This document shows, one piece after another, positions 6,418-12,315 of a stretch of 30,016 nucleotides of DNA. The stretch spans positions 1 through 30,016 of IMG/VR virus record IMGVR_UViG_3300042907_000357; one strand, written 5' to 3'. The notes under the pieces were generated by a model, which saw only the letters and a program-made list of their open reading frames with translations, did not search any database and had not been told where the DNA came from. Within the stretch, counting starts at the first letter, position 1, and each line of letters starts with the position of its first letter. The position numbers and the translations under genes are program-made. Source of the stretch: a virus.

Positions 6418-6422
6418 ACTAC

Positions 6423-6471
6423 AAAAAAAATCAACCTCCAGGAGAGAACGGGAATTCAATAATCCTGGAGG
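6423..6471 (-). terminator. Intrinsic terminator with 9-bp stem
   Basis: Perfect 9-base arms (6463-6471 and 6435-6443) are followed on the minus strand by TTGA and eight T residues. A competing pair exists: a 7-base segment at 6478-6484 is complementary to 6431-6437 and could lengthen or displace the stem. It ends the transcript from the promoter at 6521 and any read-through from the lysis genes. Confidence 0.85.
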
Positions 6472-6514
6472 CTGACAAGGTTGATATTTACTTCAGGAGG
6501 TGAAATATTCAACT
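6423..6514 (-). ncRNA. Candidate ~90-nt small RNA with anti-Shine-Dalgarno core (RNA1)
   Basis: A consensus promoter (6521-6550) and an intrinsic terminator (6423-6471) bound about 90 bases without a credible gene. The RNA carries CACCTCCT (6502-6495), the same core as the 3' end of bacterial 16S rRNA, in the unpaired part before the terminator stem. Directly after it, ten bases (6497-6488) are perfectly complementary to the 5' end of RNA2 (6383-6374). It may pair with ribosome sites or with RNA2. A simple leader whose signals are accidental is the alternative. Confidence 0.55.
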
Positions 6515-6520
6515 ACAATA

Positions 6521-6550
6521 ATTATAACATAGGTCTTAAAAGACTGTCAA
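6521..6550 (-). promoter_or_regulatory. Consensus sigma70 promoter (P1)
   Basis: TTGACA (6550-6545) and TATAAT (6526-6521), both perfect, with an 18-base spacer and a TG extended -10. The spacer contains a GTCTT-TT-AAGAC inverted repeat (6544-6533) that could be a repressor operator. It lies directly behind the 27-codon gene. Confidence 0.9.
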
Positions 6551-6551
6551 C

Positions 6552-6635
6552 TTATACAATTGCGTCTTCTAATTTAACAAGACCTTCAGCAGTCATTACC
6601 CATATTTGGGCTTCTTCTAAAGTTTCTTCTGTCAT
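6552..6635 (-). CDS. 27-aa acidic microprotein
   Basis: A short frame from ATG 6635 to TAA 6552 with a strong AAGGAG ribosome site 7 bases before the start. The product begins Met-Thr-Glu-Glu-Thr-Leu-Glu-Glu and forms one amphipathic acidic helix with a single Trp. The ribosome site and the tight fit after the 31-codon gene make translation likely. Function unknown. Confidence 0.55.
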   Translation of the reverse strand: MTEETLEEAQIWVMTAEGLVKLEDAIV

Positions 6636-6645
6636 TGTATGCTCC

Positions 6646-6741
6646 TTAGTATACTTTTATTGTTATAGTATTTCCGTCTTTGTCTTCTTTAGTGACTTCA
6701 ACGAATTCCATTTCTTCTATAACTGTTCTTGGATCTGACAT
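6646..6741 (-). CDS. 31-aa acidic microprotein
   Basis: ATG at 6741 shares a base with the stop of the transglycosylase gene, so it is probably translated by coupling. The product is acidic (many Glu and Asp), with a beta-like Thr-Ile-Thr-Ile-Lys-Val end. The family is not recognised. It could be a small tail-end gene of the lysis operon. Confidence 0.5.
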   Translation of the reverse strand: MSDPRTVIEEMEFVEVTKEDKDGNTITIKVY

Positions 6742-7145
6742 TAGTACCAGCCCTTTTCTTTAAAGTGATTCCAGGCTCCACATGGATGTGAATGCCTTCT
6801 TGATATATAGGACAGTGTAGCAACTAATTGCGATACTGCACTATCTGATTTTTTCATGCCAAGACTGCTTACTGTGCTGTCCAGCATTTGGCCTATTCCA
6901 CTGGCTGTAGATGTAGGATTCTGGGCTTTAGGATTCCAAGCGGATTCTTTTCCAACCAACTTGGTAAAGCATTTATATTGTTCTTTATTTAGTAGTTCTT
7001 GGGCTACCTGCTTTGCAGATACCTGCATCAAAGGTGGCCTATCTTTATATACTACTGGTACTGCTGGTGTTGGGCTGGATAGTTGCAATAATAAAACTGA
7101 TATTACTATAAATAGTCCAGCGATAAATGTATTTTTGTTTAAAAT
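6741..7145 (-). CDS. Secreted or anchored lytic transglycosylase-like protein, apparent ATT start
   Basis: A lysozyme-like (SLT/transglycosylase) domain. The catalytic Glu lies in a Gly-Lys-Glu-Ser-Ala-Trp-Asn-Pro segment (about residue 67 in this numbering), followed by Ala-Ser-Gly-Ile-Gly-Gln-Met, the usual second motif. Total length would be 134 residues. From the only nearby standard start, TTG at 7088, the protein would lack its N-terminus. Reading upstream in frame adds Asn-Lys-Asn then a 15-residue hydrophobic segment, a signal peptide or anchor, back to an ATT at 7145 that sits 7 bases after an AGGAG ribosome site. An in-frame stop lies just before. ATT is a rare start, so a sequence error removing an ATG is the alternative. 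Placed with the lysis genes. Confidence 0.75.
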   Translation of the reverse strand: MLNKNTFIAGLFIVISVLLLQLSSPTPAVPVVYKDRPPLMQVSAKQVAQELLNKEQYKCFTKLVGKESAWNPKAQNPTSTASGIGQMLDSTVSSLGMKKSDSAVSQLVATLSYISRRHSHPCGAWNHFKEKGWY

Positions 7146-7379
7146 AGGTATTCTCCTCAGTTAACCCCATGAATTTCCCCATGAGTATTCCTGTCAGATG
7201 CCCTTTAAACGCCTTCTAAGGCTGTTTTAAGACACTTTCAGGCTTTGGTTGTCCCTCTATATCCATATTAAGTTTAAATGGCCCCAGAATCGCTTCCAGG
7301 GCCACCTTTTAAGATCTGAATGGCTCAAATTCCCTTTAGGTGTGTGTAGCCTTGTGACCTTAATATCTAATTTTACCAG
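7146..7379 (-). other. 234-base intergenic region with hairpins and a short direct repeat
   Basis: No gene with a ribosome site is seen. On the minus strand a 10-bp hairpin closed by a GCGA tetraloop (7303-7280) forms only on this strand because two pairs are G-U. It is followed by an AT-rich run but not a clean T-tract. A second hairpin (7227-7207) has two 4-base stem parts around a mismatch. CCCCATGA is repeated at 7165-7172 and 7177-7184. The region could terminate or process the message between the endolysin operon and the transglycosylase. Confidence 0.5.
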
Positions 7380-7595
7380 TTAGTTTGAATTTCGTCCAAA
7401 CTCTTTTTCGTTAGGCTGTAGAGCCTTTGATAAAGGTCCTAATAGACCTGCTAAAAATGCGTTTGCCAATACCTTTGGATCTGTAATTCCAGACATGTAT
7501 AAGGCTACAACTGATGCAAAAGATGCTCTTGCCCATGACTGAGCCATAGCAATTGCCTTTTCTTTATTGGATTTTACGATTTTGGCCTTAGCCAT
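7380..7595 (-). CDS. Small holin-like protein, 71 aa
   Basis: A basic N-terminus (Lys-Ala-Lys-Ile-Val-Lys) precedes one helical hydrophobic stretch (residues about 20-55: Ala-Ser-Phe-Ala-Ser-Val-Val-Ala-Leu-Tyr, then Leu-Ala-Asn-Ala-Phe-Leu-Ala-Gly-Leu-Leu-Gly). The end is a polar Pro-Asn-Glu-Lys tail. This layout is common among small phage membrane proteins encoded next to endolysins and annotated as holins. The start ATG at 7595 has a strong AAAGGAG site and overlaps the endolysin end by 8 bases. Whether it or the upstream one-TM protein is the true holin cannot be told. Confidence 0.65.
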   Translation of the reverse strand: MAKAKIVKSNKEKAIAMAQSWARASFASVVALYMSGITDPKVLANAFLAGLLGPLSKALQPNEKEFGRNSN

Positions 7596-8064
7596 CTTTG
7601 TTCTCCTTTTTTAACTTCATTGTTTTTATTCTTGCTTTTACTTCGTCAGGTGTTTCAACTATCTCAAAATGCATTTCGTCCTTGCGTTTTGCATAGTCAC
7701 CACCCCAACGAATTCCGTACTTCTTACATAATTCTCTAATTGTAACAACCTGCTGCTTGGAAAATGTGTTTTCTGCATGTAGTGGGTGCTTGGTGGCATT
7801 TAGGTCTATGGCTGTACCTGATGAGTGATTGCTCAAAACAGAATCACTACCTCTAACATCTCTATAAGCGTATGCCCAATCATCAAACACTCCAGTATCA
7901 ATAGGTTCTACTTTAGCGTGAAACTCAGCAGCAAAGGCAGTCAAGATTACTCCTGCGTCTTTCTGTAGTCTCATTTTTCTATCAGTGCCTTTGATCTTAA
8001 AGACCTTTATCTCTATTTCCTTCTCATCTTTAGATGCTGGCCAACCGTTTTGAGATTTAGTCAT
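7588..8064 (-). CDS. Endolysin, M15-type peptidase (VanY / L-Ala-D-Glu peptidase-like)
   Basis: Cell-wall peptidase of about 158 residues. The zinc-binding motifs of peptidase family M15 are visible: Ser-Asn-His80-Ser-Ser-Gly-Thr-Ala-Ile-Asp87 and Asp-Glu-Met-His132-Phe-Glu, with a Trp-Gly-Gly-Asp stretch between, as in L-alanyl-D-glutamate or D-Ala-D-Ala cleaving phage endolysins. There is no signal peptide and no separate wall-binding domain, so it should leave the cell through a holin. The frame is open upstream to 8100, but ATG 8064 is preferred. It overlaps the upstream membrane protein by 8 bases, matching the rest of the operon, and the longer version would sit inside that gene. Confidence 0.85.
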   Translation of the reverse strand: MTKSQNGWPASKDEKEIEIKVFKIKGTDRKMRLQKDAGVILTAFAAEFHAKVEPIDTGVFDDWAYAYRDVRGSDSVLSNHSSGTAIDLNATKHPLHAENTFSKQQVVTIRELCKKYGIRWGGDYAKRKDEMHFEIVETPDEVKARIKTMKLKKENKDG

Positions 8065-8284
8065 CAGATTTCTTTCTTGCTCTTGGTCTGTTAGACTCAA
8101 CTAAAATTAACATTATTTGATCTATTCTTTCCTCAAGTCTGGTAACTTGGTCCTTAAGACTTTTTCCAGAATTTGGGACCAACTCAGAAAGGTAGTGTTT
8201 TACTAACCATCTAACTGATCCTACAAATGCAACTGCTATTGTGATTGCAGATACAATAAAGCCTGCCCACTGCTCTATGTTCAT
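8057..8284 (-). CDS. One-TM protein with coiled coil; holin or spanin-like
   Basis: A 75-residue protein with a membrane segment at residues about 8-26 (Gly-Phe-Ile-Val-Ser-Ala-Ile-Thr-Ile-Ala-Val-Ala-Phe-Val-Gly-Ser-Val), then a linker, then a Leu-heptad helix (residues about 42-65) and a basic tail. Such proteins occur directly before phage endolysins and are often called holins or membrane proteins of the lysis module. Its ATG overlaps the epimerase stop by 4 bases (ATGA), so the modification and lysis genes are translated from one message. Confidence 0.65.
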   Translation of the reverse strand: MNIEQWAGFIVSAITIAVAFVGSVRWLVKHYLSELVPNSGKSLKDQVTRLEERIDQIMLILVESNRPRARKKSDD

Positions 8285-9075
8285 ATATTACTCCTTATTT
8301 CAGATTGGATTGCTTGCTTAAATGTGTACTTGGGCTTCCACCCAAGAATATCCCTATTATCTAAAACAGGAATAGTAGACATATCTTGTATGCCTAATAC
8401 CGTATATTTAATGGCAAAGCCATTTTCTTTATATTCATTTACTACATCCATTAATGTTCTGGACTCTCCAGTAAAAATGTCTGTTGTTAGAGAACCATTA
8501 TTTTTGACATATTCCATAGCCATGACATTTGCCCTTGCTATATCTAATACATGTACATAGTCTCTTGTAGAAGTAATACTGTTTATTGTTATTTCTGGCT
8601 GCCGTCCAATTATTGAGAACAAGTTGGTTGATCCAATATCTTGAACTGTTGGGGTTCTACCCACTATGTTGAAGTACCTCAAAACGGCCACTGCAGGGCA
8701 AATGAGGCCTAATAGTCGCTCTTCCCATACCTTACCCTTAGCATAGGCGTTAAAAGGGCTGTAAACGGCTGCAGAGGACGCAAACACCACTGGTATGGAC
8801 GACACTCTGGCTACAATCGCAGTAGACAAGGTAGATAGCAAATTATTAAAGTAATAAGCCCAAGGCTTCTTCTTAGATTCTGGAATAGACTTTAAGGCTG
8901 ATAAATGAATTATGGCTATTGGATCTTGACCAAACAAATAACTAAATAGATAGATAGTGTTTCTACCAATCTTTTTATCTATCTCAATTACTTCATAGCC
9001 TGAGTCCTCAAGAAGTTCTCTTGTTGCCGTTCCTACATAACCACGAGATCCTGTTAGGACTACTTTAGAACTCAT
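8281..9075 (-). CDS. NAD-dependent sugar epimerase (GalE-like, extended SDR)
   Basis: Extended short-chain dehydrogenase. The N-terminal NAD site Gly9-Ser-Arg-Gly12-Tyr-Val-Gly15 is followed by a His-Leu-Ser-Ala segment, the Ser-Ser-Ala-Ala-Val-Tyr strand (residues 100-105), the catalytic Tyr111-x3-Lys115, and Leu-Arg-Tyr-Phe-Asn. This order is that of UDP-glucose/UDP-GlcNAc 4-epimerases. It has 264 residues against about 330 in typical GalE, so the sugar-binding part is short. It probably makes or interconverts the sugar nucleotide used by the glycosyltransferase next door. ATG 9075 is preferred over ATG 9105 because it puts the NAD motif at the usual distance from the N-terminus; the overlap with the upstream gene is 11 bases and the ribosome site is weak. 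Confidence 0.8.
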   Translation of the reverse strand: MSSKVVLTGSRGYVGTATRELLEDSGYEVIEIDKKIGRNTIYLFSYLFGQDPIAIIHLSALKSIPESKKKPWAYYFNNLLSTLSTAIVARVSSIPVVFASSAAVYSPFNAYAKGKVWEERLLGLICPAVAVLRYFNIVGRTPTVQDIGSTNLFSIIGRQPEITINSITSTRDYVHVLDIARANVMAMEYVKNNGSLTTDIFTGESRTLMDVVNEYKENGFAIKYTVLGIQDMSTIPVLDNRDILGWKPKYTFKQAIQSEIRSNI

Positions 9076-9985
9076 AGTAGTTATCCAAAATCTCACCATT
9101 AACAAAATCTAATCCACAGAACTTGCCGTATTCAGCCAATGTTCTTTCTGTTCCTAATCTATATTTTCCAACTGTACCGTCGCCCATTAGCGTAAGGGCA
9201 ATCTCGTCTTTAGATATCTTTTCTAACTTAGCCGTTTCATTTGGCCAATCGCCTGCAACAACTCGTCTTTGGTTCTTTCCAGTTGAATTTGGATTAGTAT
9301 AAAGATGAGACATAAACATCTTGCTTGGAATAAATAAATCATAGCCATTTGTATAGGCTCTTGCTGCCATAAATATTTCTTCACCATCAGCAAATATTAA
9401 TTCATTTGGGTCAAGAAACTTACCTTCAACAAATATGGATCCTCCAGATACAGTTATTGAATGTATATTTCCTTCTGGATTTCCAACTGTTCCTTGCATT
9501 GGTGTTCTGTAAAATTTAAATCTTTGCTTATCTTTCCAATAGAACTGACTTGGTACTTCTAAATGGTCACGCCATTTCTCTTCATCACCATCATACCAAA
9601 AAGGCTTGGGGTAGTTGGTAATCAATGGCTTTTTAAACCCATTAGCCTTGTGTCTATTTACTTCATCAATTAAGAATGTATCCCAGTTCTGATCAAATCT
9701 ACTGTGAGCATCTACTTGTAAGTAGTAATCTTCTCCAGCATAAAGTCTGTCAGCCAAATATCTTCCAAGACCCATTCCAAGATTGTCTGGTGCCTTGCTT
9801 TCAACTAATCTAACATTAGGAATTTGTCTTACTGGATCAATCCAAGAATTGTCTTCATAGAAAATTGAGTGGACACCAAAGACCAACTCTGTTTCTCCAG
9901 ATGATTTGTCTATTGCATCTCTAATCGTCTTTTCAAGTTCATAGTCGTGATAAGAGGTTATTTGAATAAAGATGCTTTTTTTCAT
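9065..9985 (-). CDS. Glycosyltransferase of Skp1-hydroxyproline GlcNAc-transferase type (GT60-like)
   Basis: A 306-residue GT-A enzyme. The opening Ile-Gln-Ile-Thr-Ser-Tyr-His-Asp-Tyr-Glu-Leu, the Phe-Gly-Val-His-Ser strand and the metal/nucleotide segment Tyr-Tyr-Leu-Gln-Val-Asp92-Ala-His94-Ser-Arg-Phe agree with the GlcNAc family (CAZy GT60, Pfam GlcNAc). So does the acceptor-side block Gly201-Glu-Glu-Ile...Ala-Arg-Ala-Tyr-Thr-Asn-Gly-Tyr-Asp-Leu-Phe-Ile-Pro...His227. In Dictyostelium the prototype adds GlcNAc to hydroxyproline on Skp1; relatives act on Thr in mucin-like regions. Here it follows a radical SAM gene and lies three genes after a prolyl-hydroxylase-like gene. The start ATG 9985 has a GGAAAG site and overlaps the upstream stop by one base; a longer frame to 10021 is not needed. 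Confidence 0.82.
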   Translation of the reverse strand: MKKSIFIQITSYHDYELEKTIRDAIDKSSGETELVFGVHSIFYEDNSWIDPVRQIPNVRLVESKAPDNLGMGLGRYLADRLYAGEDYYLQVDAHSRFDQNWDTFLIDEVNRHKANGFKKPLITNYPKPFWYDGDEEKWRDHLEVPSQFYWKDKQRFKFYRTPMQGTVGNPEGNIHSITVSGGSIFVEGKFLDPNELIFADGEEIFMAARAYTNGYDLFIPSKMFMSHLYTNPNSTGKNQRRVVAGDWPNETAKLEKISKDEIALTLMGDGTVGKYRLGTERTLAEYGKFCGLDFVNGEILDNYYEF

Positions 9986-10920
9986 TATTCTTTCCAGATA
10001 GCATGTACACAAGTTGTGCAAAGAGTCTCATAAGAATGCTTAATCATGTCTTGTCTTTCTTGGCTTTCCCAGATTTCCTTTATTGGCTTTTCATTAACAT
10101 TGCCAAATATAGTTTCAAAATCATAGTCATTGCAGCAAATAAATACAGCACCGTTTGCATTAATATGAATCCAAGTATCAGGTCTGCTGCCCATATTGTT
10201 ACAGCCAACTACCTTACCTTTGCCAGTTATTTGATTCTTCATGATTCCACGAGTATCTAAATATCCTGCTCTATCAACCAATGCAGTGTTTGGAGTTATG
10301 TTTATTTCTGGGAAGGCTTCTCTCATTTGCTTAACAGCAGTAGCCGTATCTCCAGTATTATCGTCTAAGTCAATTTCTGGAGCATTTGAAAGTAGTTCCA
10401 TGTACCCAAGAGAAGTCTCATTGATTCCATTTACCTGCATTGTAACTCTTTGATGAGGAAAGTTATCTATTGCGTATCTAATATTGTCCATTACTCTTTG
10501 GTGCATCTTTTCAGGCTTCCCCGTCATTTTTGCCCAAGTTGCAGCATCTGCAGAAGGTGTATTGAAATGAATCACATCAACTACATCACTGTATTCCTTG
10601 ATAATGTCCATCTTGTCTTTTGTTAGTGGAGAGCCATTTGTTAGGACCATTGTTCTTAATCCATGCTCTCTAAATAAATCAAGCATATCTCTGAAGTGCT
10701 TATAAAGCAATACTTCGTTGTAGTGTGCTGTGTATATAAAAGAAAATGATGGATCTACAAAGTCTCCAACGCCCTTTTTCAATTGTTCAATAATAGAACG
10801 AATAGTCTCAATAGGCATTGTGCCTCGCCCAATGACTGGGTTTTCTTCATAGGCTACAGGACAAAACCAACAGCCAAGATTACAAAGTCCGTTAGGATCC
10901 AGTTGAACTAATTTTATCAA
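9985..10920 (-). CDS. Radical SAM enzyme with SPASM-like C-terminus
   Basis: A 311-residue radical SAM protein. Cys13-x3-Cys17-x2-Cys20 binds the [4Fe-4S] cluster. A Thr-Asn-Gly-Ser segment (93-97) and later barrel strands follow. The C-terminal 75 residues hold Cys240, Cys262, Cys263, Cys301 and Cys304 around a Gly-Ala-Val-Phe-Ile-Cys-Cys stretch, as in SPASM-type auxiliary cluster domains, which often act on peptides or sugars. The substrate is unknown; its place between two oxygenases and a glycosyltransferase suggests a modification of the same target. The start is TTG at 10920 with a GGAGG site about 6 bases upstream; no ATG is available. It overlaps the upstream gene by 29 bases. Confidence 0.85.
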   Translation of the reverse strand: MIKLVQLDPNGLCNLGCWFCPVAYEENPVIGRGTMPIETIRSIIEQLKKGVGDFVDPSFSFIYTAHYNEVLLYKHFRDMLDLFREHGLRTMVLTNGSPLTKDKMDIIKEYSDVVDVIHFNTPSADAATWAKMTGKPEKMHQRVMDNIRYAIDNFPHQRVTMQVNGINETSLGYMELLSNAPEIDLDDNTGDTATAVKQMREAFPEINITPNTALVDRAGYLDTRGIMKNQITGKGKVVGCNNMGSRPDTWIHINANGAVFICCNDYDFETIFGNVNEKPIKEIWESQERQDMIKHSYETLCTTCVHAIWKE

Positions 10921-11467
10921 AATCTTCCTCCGTGATATTGCCTCTAATTACCTCAAGATATCCTGGTCCCTTAGTAAAGAACCAGTGATCAGGCTCTGCA
11001 AAATGAAAAAAGATCATTGCTACATAGTTAGTTTCTGGATTTGGGAACTTCTCTCTCCAGTGCTCCTGATCATTTCCATAATAGGCTAATGCTTGATTAG
11101 GATAGAGTGTGTAGTTTTTATTTTCTACCCACAAATCCCACGGCTCATCTTGATAAACACACATGTCTAAAGTGTATGTGCAAGCATTGTCGTCTTTATG
11201 CCTATACAAACTTGGCTCAGGATCTTGTCCCTCATAATGAGCAAACAGTGTATATGTAGGAAGCAATGTGTCACTTCCAAATGTTTCTCTGGCAATAGGG
11301 ATAAGTTTTTCTGCTATTTCTCCCAATAGAGGAAGATTATTATCAGCAACTACATATCTTGAAAATCCTGCTTGATACTCAAATCTTTTTGGATCTGAAA
11401 CAGCATAAGCAAGTTTTGTAAATTCTTCTGTATCTAAAACATGATTAACTAATAATGGCTCGTTCAT
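10892..11467 (-). CDS. Second 2OG-Fe(II) oxygenase-like protein, altered cosubstrate site
   Basis: A 191-residue protein with the iron-binding triad of 2-oxoglutarate oxygenases: His90-Lys-Asp92 and distal His136, on double-stranded helix strands (Tyr-Thr-Leu-Phe-Ala-His-Tyr before, Tyr-Val-Ala-Met-Ile-Phe-Phe-His-Phe after). The Arg or Lys that normally lies about 10 residues past the distal His to hold 2-oxoglutarate is replaced by Asn147 by my alignment to the neighbouring oxygenase. This may mean a different cosubstrate geometry or a non-hydroxylating role. The start ATG 11467 overlaps the upstream TGA in ATGA; a TTG at 11476 is less likely. Target unknown. Confidence 0.7.
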   Translation of the reverse strand: MNEPLLVNHVLDTEEFTKLAYAVSDPKRFEYQAGFSRYVVADNNLPLLGEIAEKLIPIARETFGSDTLLPTYTLFAHYEGQDPEPSLYRHKDDNACTYTLDMCVYQDEPWDLWVENKNYTLYPNQALAYYGNDQEHWREKFPNPETNYVAMIFFHFAEPDHWFFTKGPGYLEVIRGNITEEDFDKISSTGS

Positions 11468-12063
11468 CGCATCCAACTTACTACTGCATATCTTTCGCCT
11501 TCAATGACTGGGCTTACAGAATGGTTATAAACATAGGTAGATGGAAAAACAATCATCTGATTAGCCTTTGGCTTTAGTGTGACACCAAATCGTGGGAAGT
11601 TGATTTCTCCACCTGTATAGTTCTCATTTAAATAATAAACTGTAGATATTCTTCTGTGATATGTTGGGTGGTCGTCTATGTGATTGGTAAATTGCTGACC
11701 TTCTCCATATTTCAAGATGCCATATGTATCGTGCCATTCAGTAAAGATGCCGTATGTTTCCATATAGTCTCTTTCAATTGGATCAAAATTCTCAAAGAAT
11801 AGATTATTGAGATTATTTAAAAATGCATCTCCCAATGACTGAACTGCAACATCTTCTATTTTGCCCTTATAGGGAATGCCAAAAGTACTTGTGTCTCTGG
11901 TCTTTTTATTTACCATTGGATCTGTACTTTCTTTGACTGATGCTGCATTCCAAGCAAATCCAACAGAAGCCATTCCTTCTTCAATATCCTTGTATAAATC
12001 TTGACTATCAGGAATAACATCACTATAGATTACTATTCCTGGTGCTATTTCTTCTTTATTCAT
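11464..12063 (-). CDS. Prolyl 4-hydroxylase-like 2OG-Fe(II) oxygenase
   Basis: A 199-residue oxygenase of the P4H type. The cofactor residues are complete: His128-Ile-Asp130 and His181 for iron, Arg191 ten residues on for 2-oxoglutarate. The Thr-Gly-Gly-Glu-Ile-Asn-Phe-Pro-Arg-Phe-Gly-Val segment and the Lys-Pro-Lys-Ala-Asn...Phe-Pro-Ser segment are typical of P4Hs. These enzymes hydroxylate prolines in repeats such as (Thr/Ser-Pro)n or collagen-like chains. The Thr-Pro repeat protein lies three genes upstream. ATG start at 12063 overlaps the zinc-ribbon gene by 8 bases. Many phage members of this family have unknown substrates, so proline is the likely but unproved target. Confidence 0.85.
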   Translation of the reverse strand: MNKEEIAPGIVIYSDVIPDSQDLYKDIEEGMASVGFAWNAASVKESTDPMVNKKTRDTSTFGIPYKGKIEDVAVQSLGDAFLNNLNNLFFENFDPIERDYMETYGIFTEWHDTYGILKYGEGQQFTNHIDDHPTYHRRISTVYYLNENYTGGEINFPRFGVTLKPKANQMIVFPSTYVYNHSVSPVIEGERYAVVSWMR

Positions 12064-12298
12064 TTACTGGTCCCCACTTTTCTAAGGGACATGCAGCCCC
12101 TATTAGTTTAGTTTTTGCTGCCATAAAGCAGCCACATTTTTTGCACTGTGTTGTTAGTTTAATTAATTCTGGACAGGCTTTGCATATTGCTAACCTATCT
12201 TCTGCTATTTTAGGATCTTTAATATATTGATTTTTATCAATCATATGCCAAGGTCTTGTTTCTCCCTGTGCATTTTTCCATTCTTCCCATTTAGACAT
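12056..12298 (-). CDS. Zinc-ribbon protein, 80 aa
   Basis: A small protein with two CxxC pairs (C39xxC42 and C52xxC55) and further Cys at C57 and C70 (Cys-Gly-Cys-Phe-Met and Ala-Cys-Pro-Leu-Glu-Lys-Trp), giving a treble-clef or rubredoxin-like metal site. The Cys-Lys-Ala-Cys-Pro...Cys-Lys-Lys-Cys-Gly-Cys-Phe-Met pattern with the final Cys-Pro-Leu-x-Lys-Trp is a familiar small-protein family in environmental phages, also often beside 2OG oxygenase genes; no function is known. It is coupled to the prolyl-hydroxylase-like gene. Confidence 0.7.
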   Translation of the reverse strand: MSKWEEWKNAQGETRPWHMIDKNQYIKDPKIAEDRLAICKACPELIKLTTQCKKCGCFMAAKTKLIGAACPLEKWGPVNE

Positions 12299-12315
12299 TT
12301 TTCCCCTTTTAGTTC

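Noticed and set aside
6244-6459. 71-codon frame on the minus strand
   Set aside because: It starts inside the terminator stem at 6435-6471 and crosses the P2 promoter, so it cannot be translated as one message start; composition is not protein-like.
6481-6738. 85-codon plus-strand frame with an AGGAGGTG site nearby
   Set aside because: No start codon at proper spacing after the plus-strand AGGAGGTG; it runs antisense to promoter P1 and to two microprotein genes.
7045-7182. 45-codon frame overlapping the transglycosylase N-terminus
   Set aside because: It has no export signal or domain and no strong ribosome site; the frame with the signal-peptide-like segment fits the AGGAG site better.
7588-8100. 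Longer endolysin start at 8100
   Set aside because: The extension is inside the upstream membrane-protein gene; ATG 8064 gives the short overlap typical of this operon.
8281-9105. Longer epimerase start at 9105
   Set aside because: It would put 10 odd residues before the NAD motif; the ATG at 9075 fits the family better.
9065-10021. Longer glycosyltransferase start at 10021
   Set aside because: The extra 12 residues lie inside the radical SAM gene and ATG 9985 has its own ribosome site and a one-base overlap.
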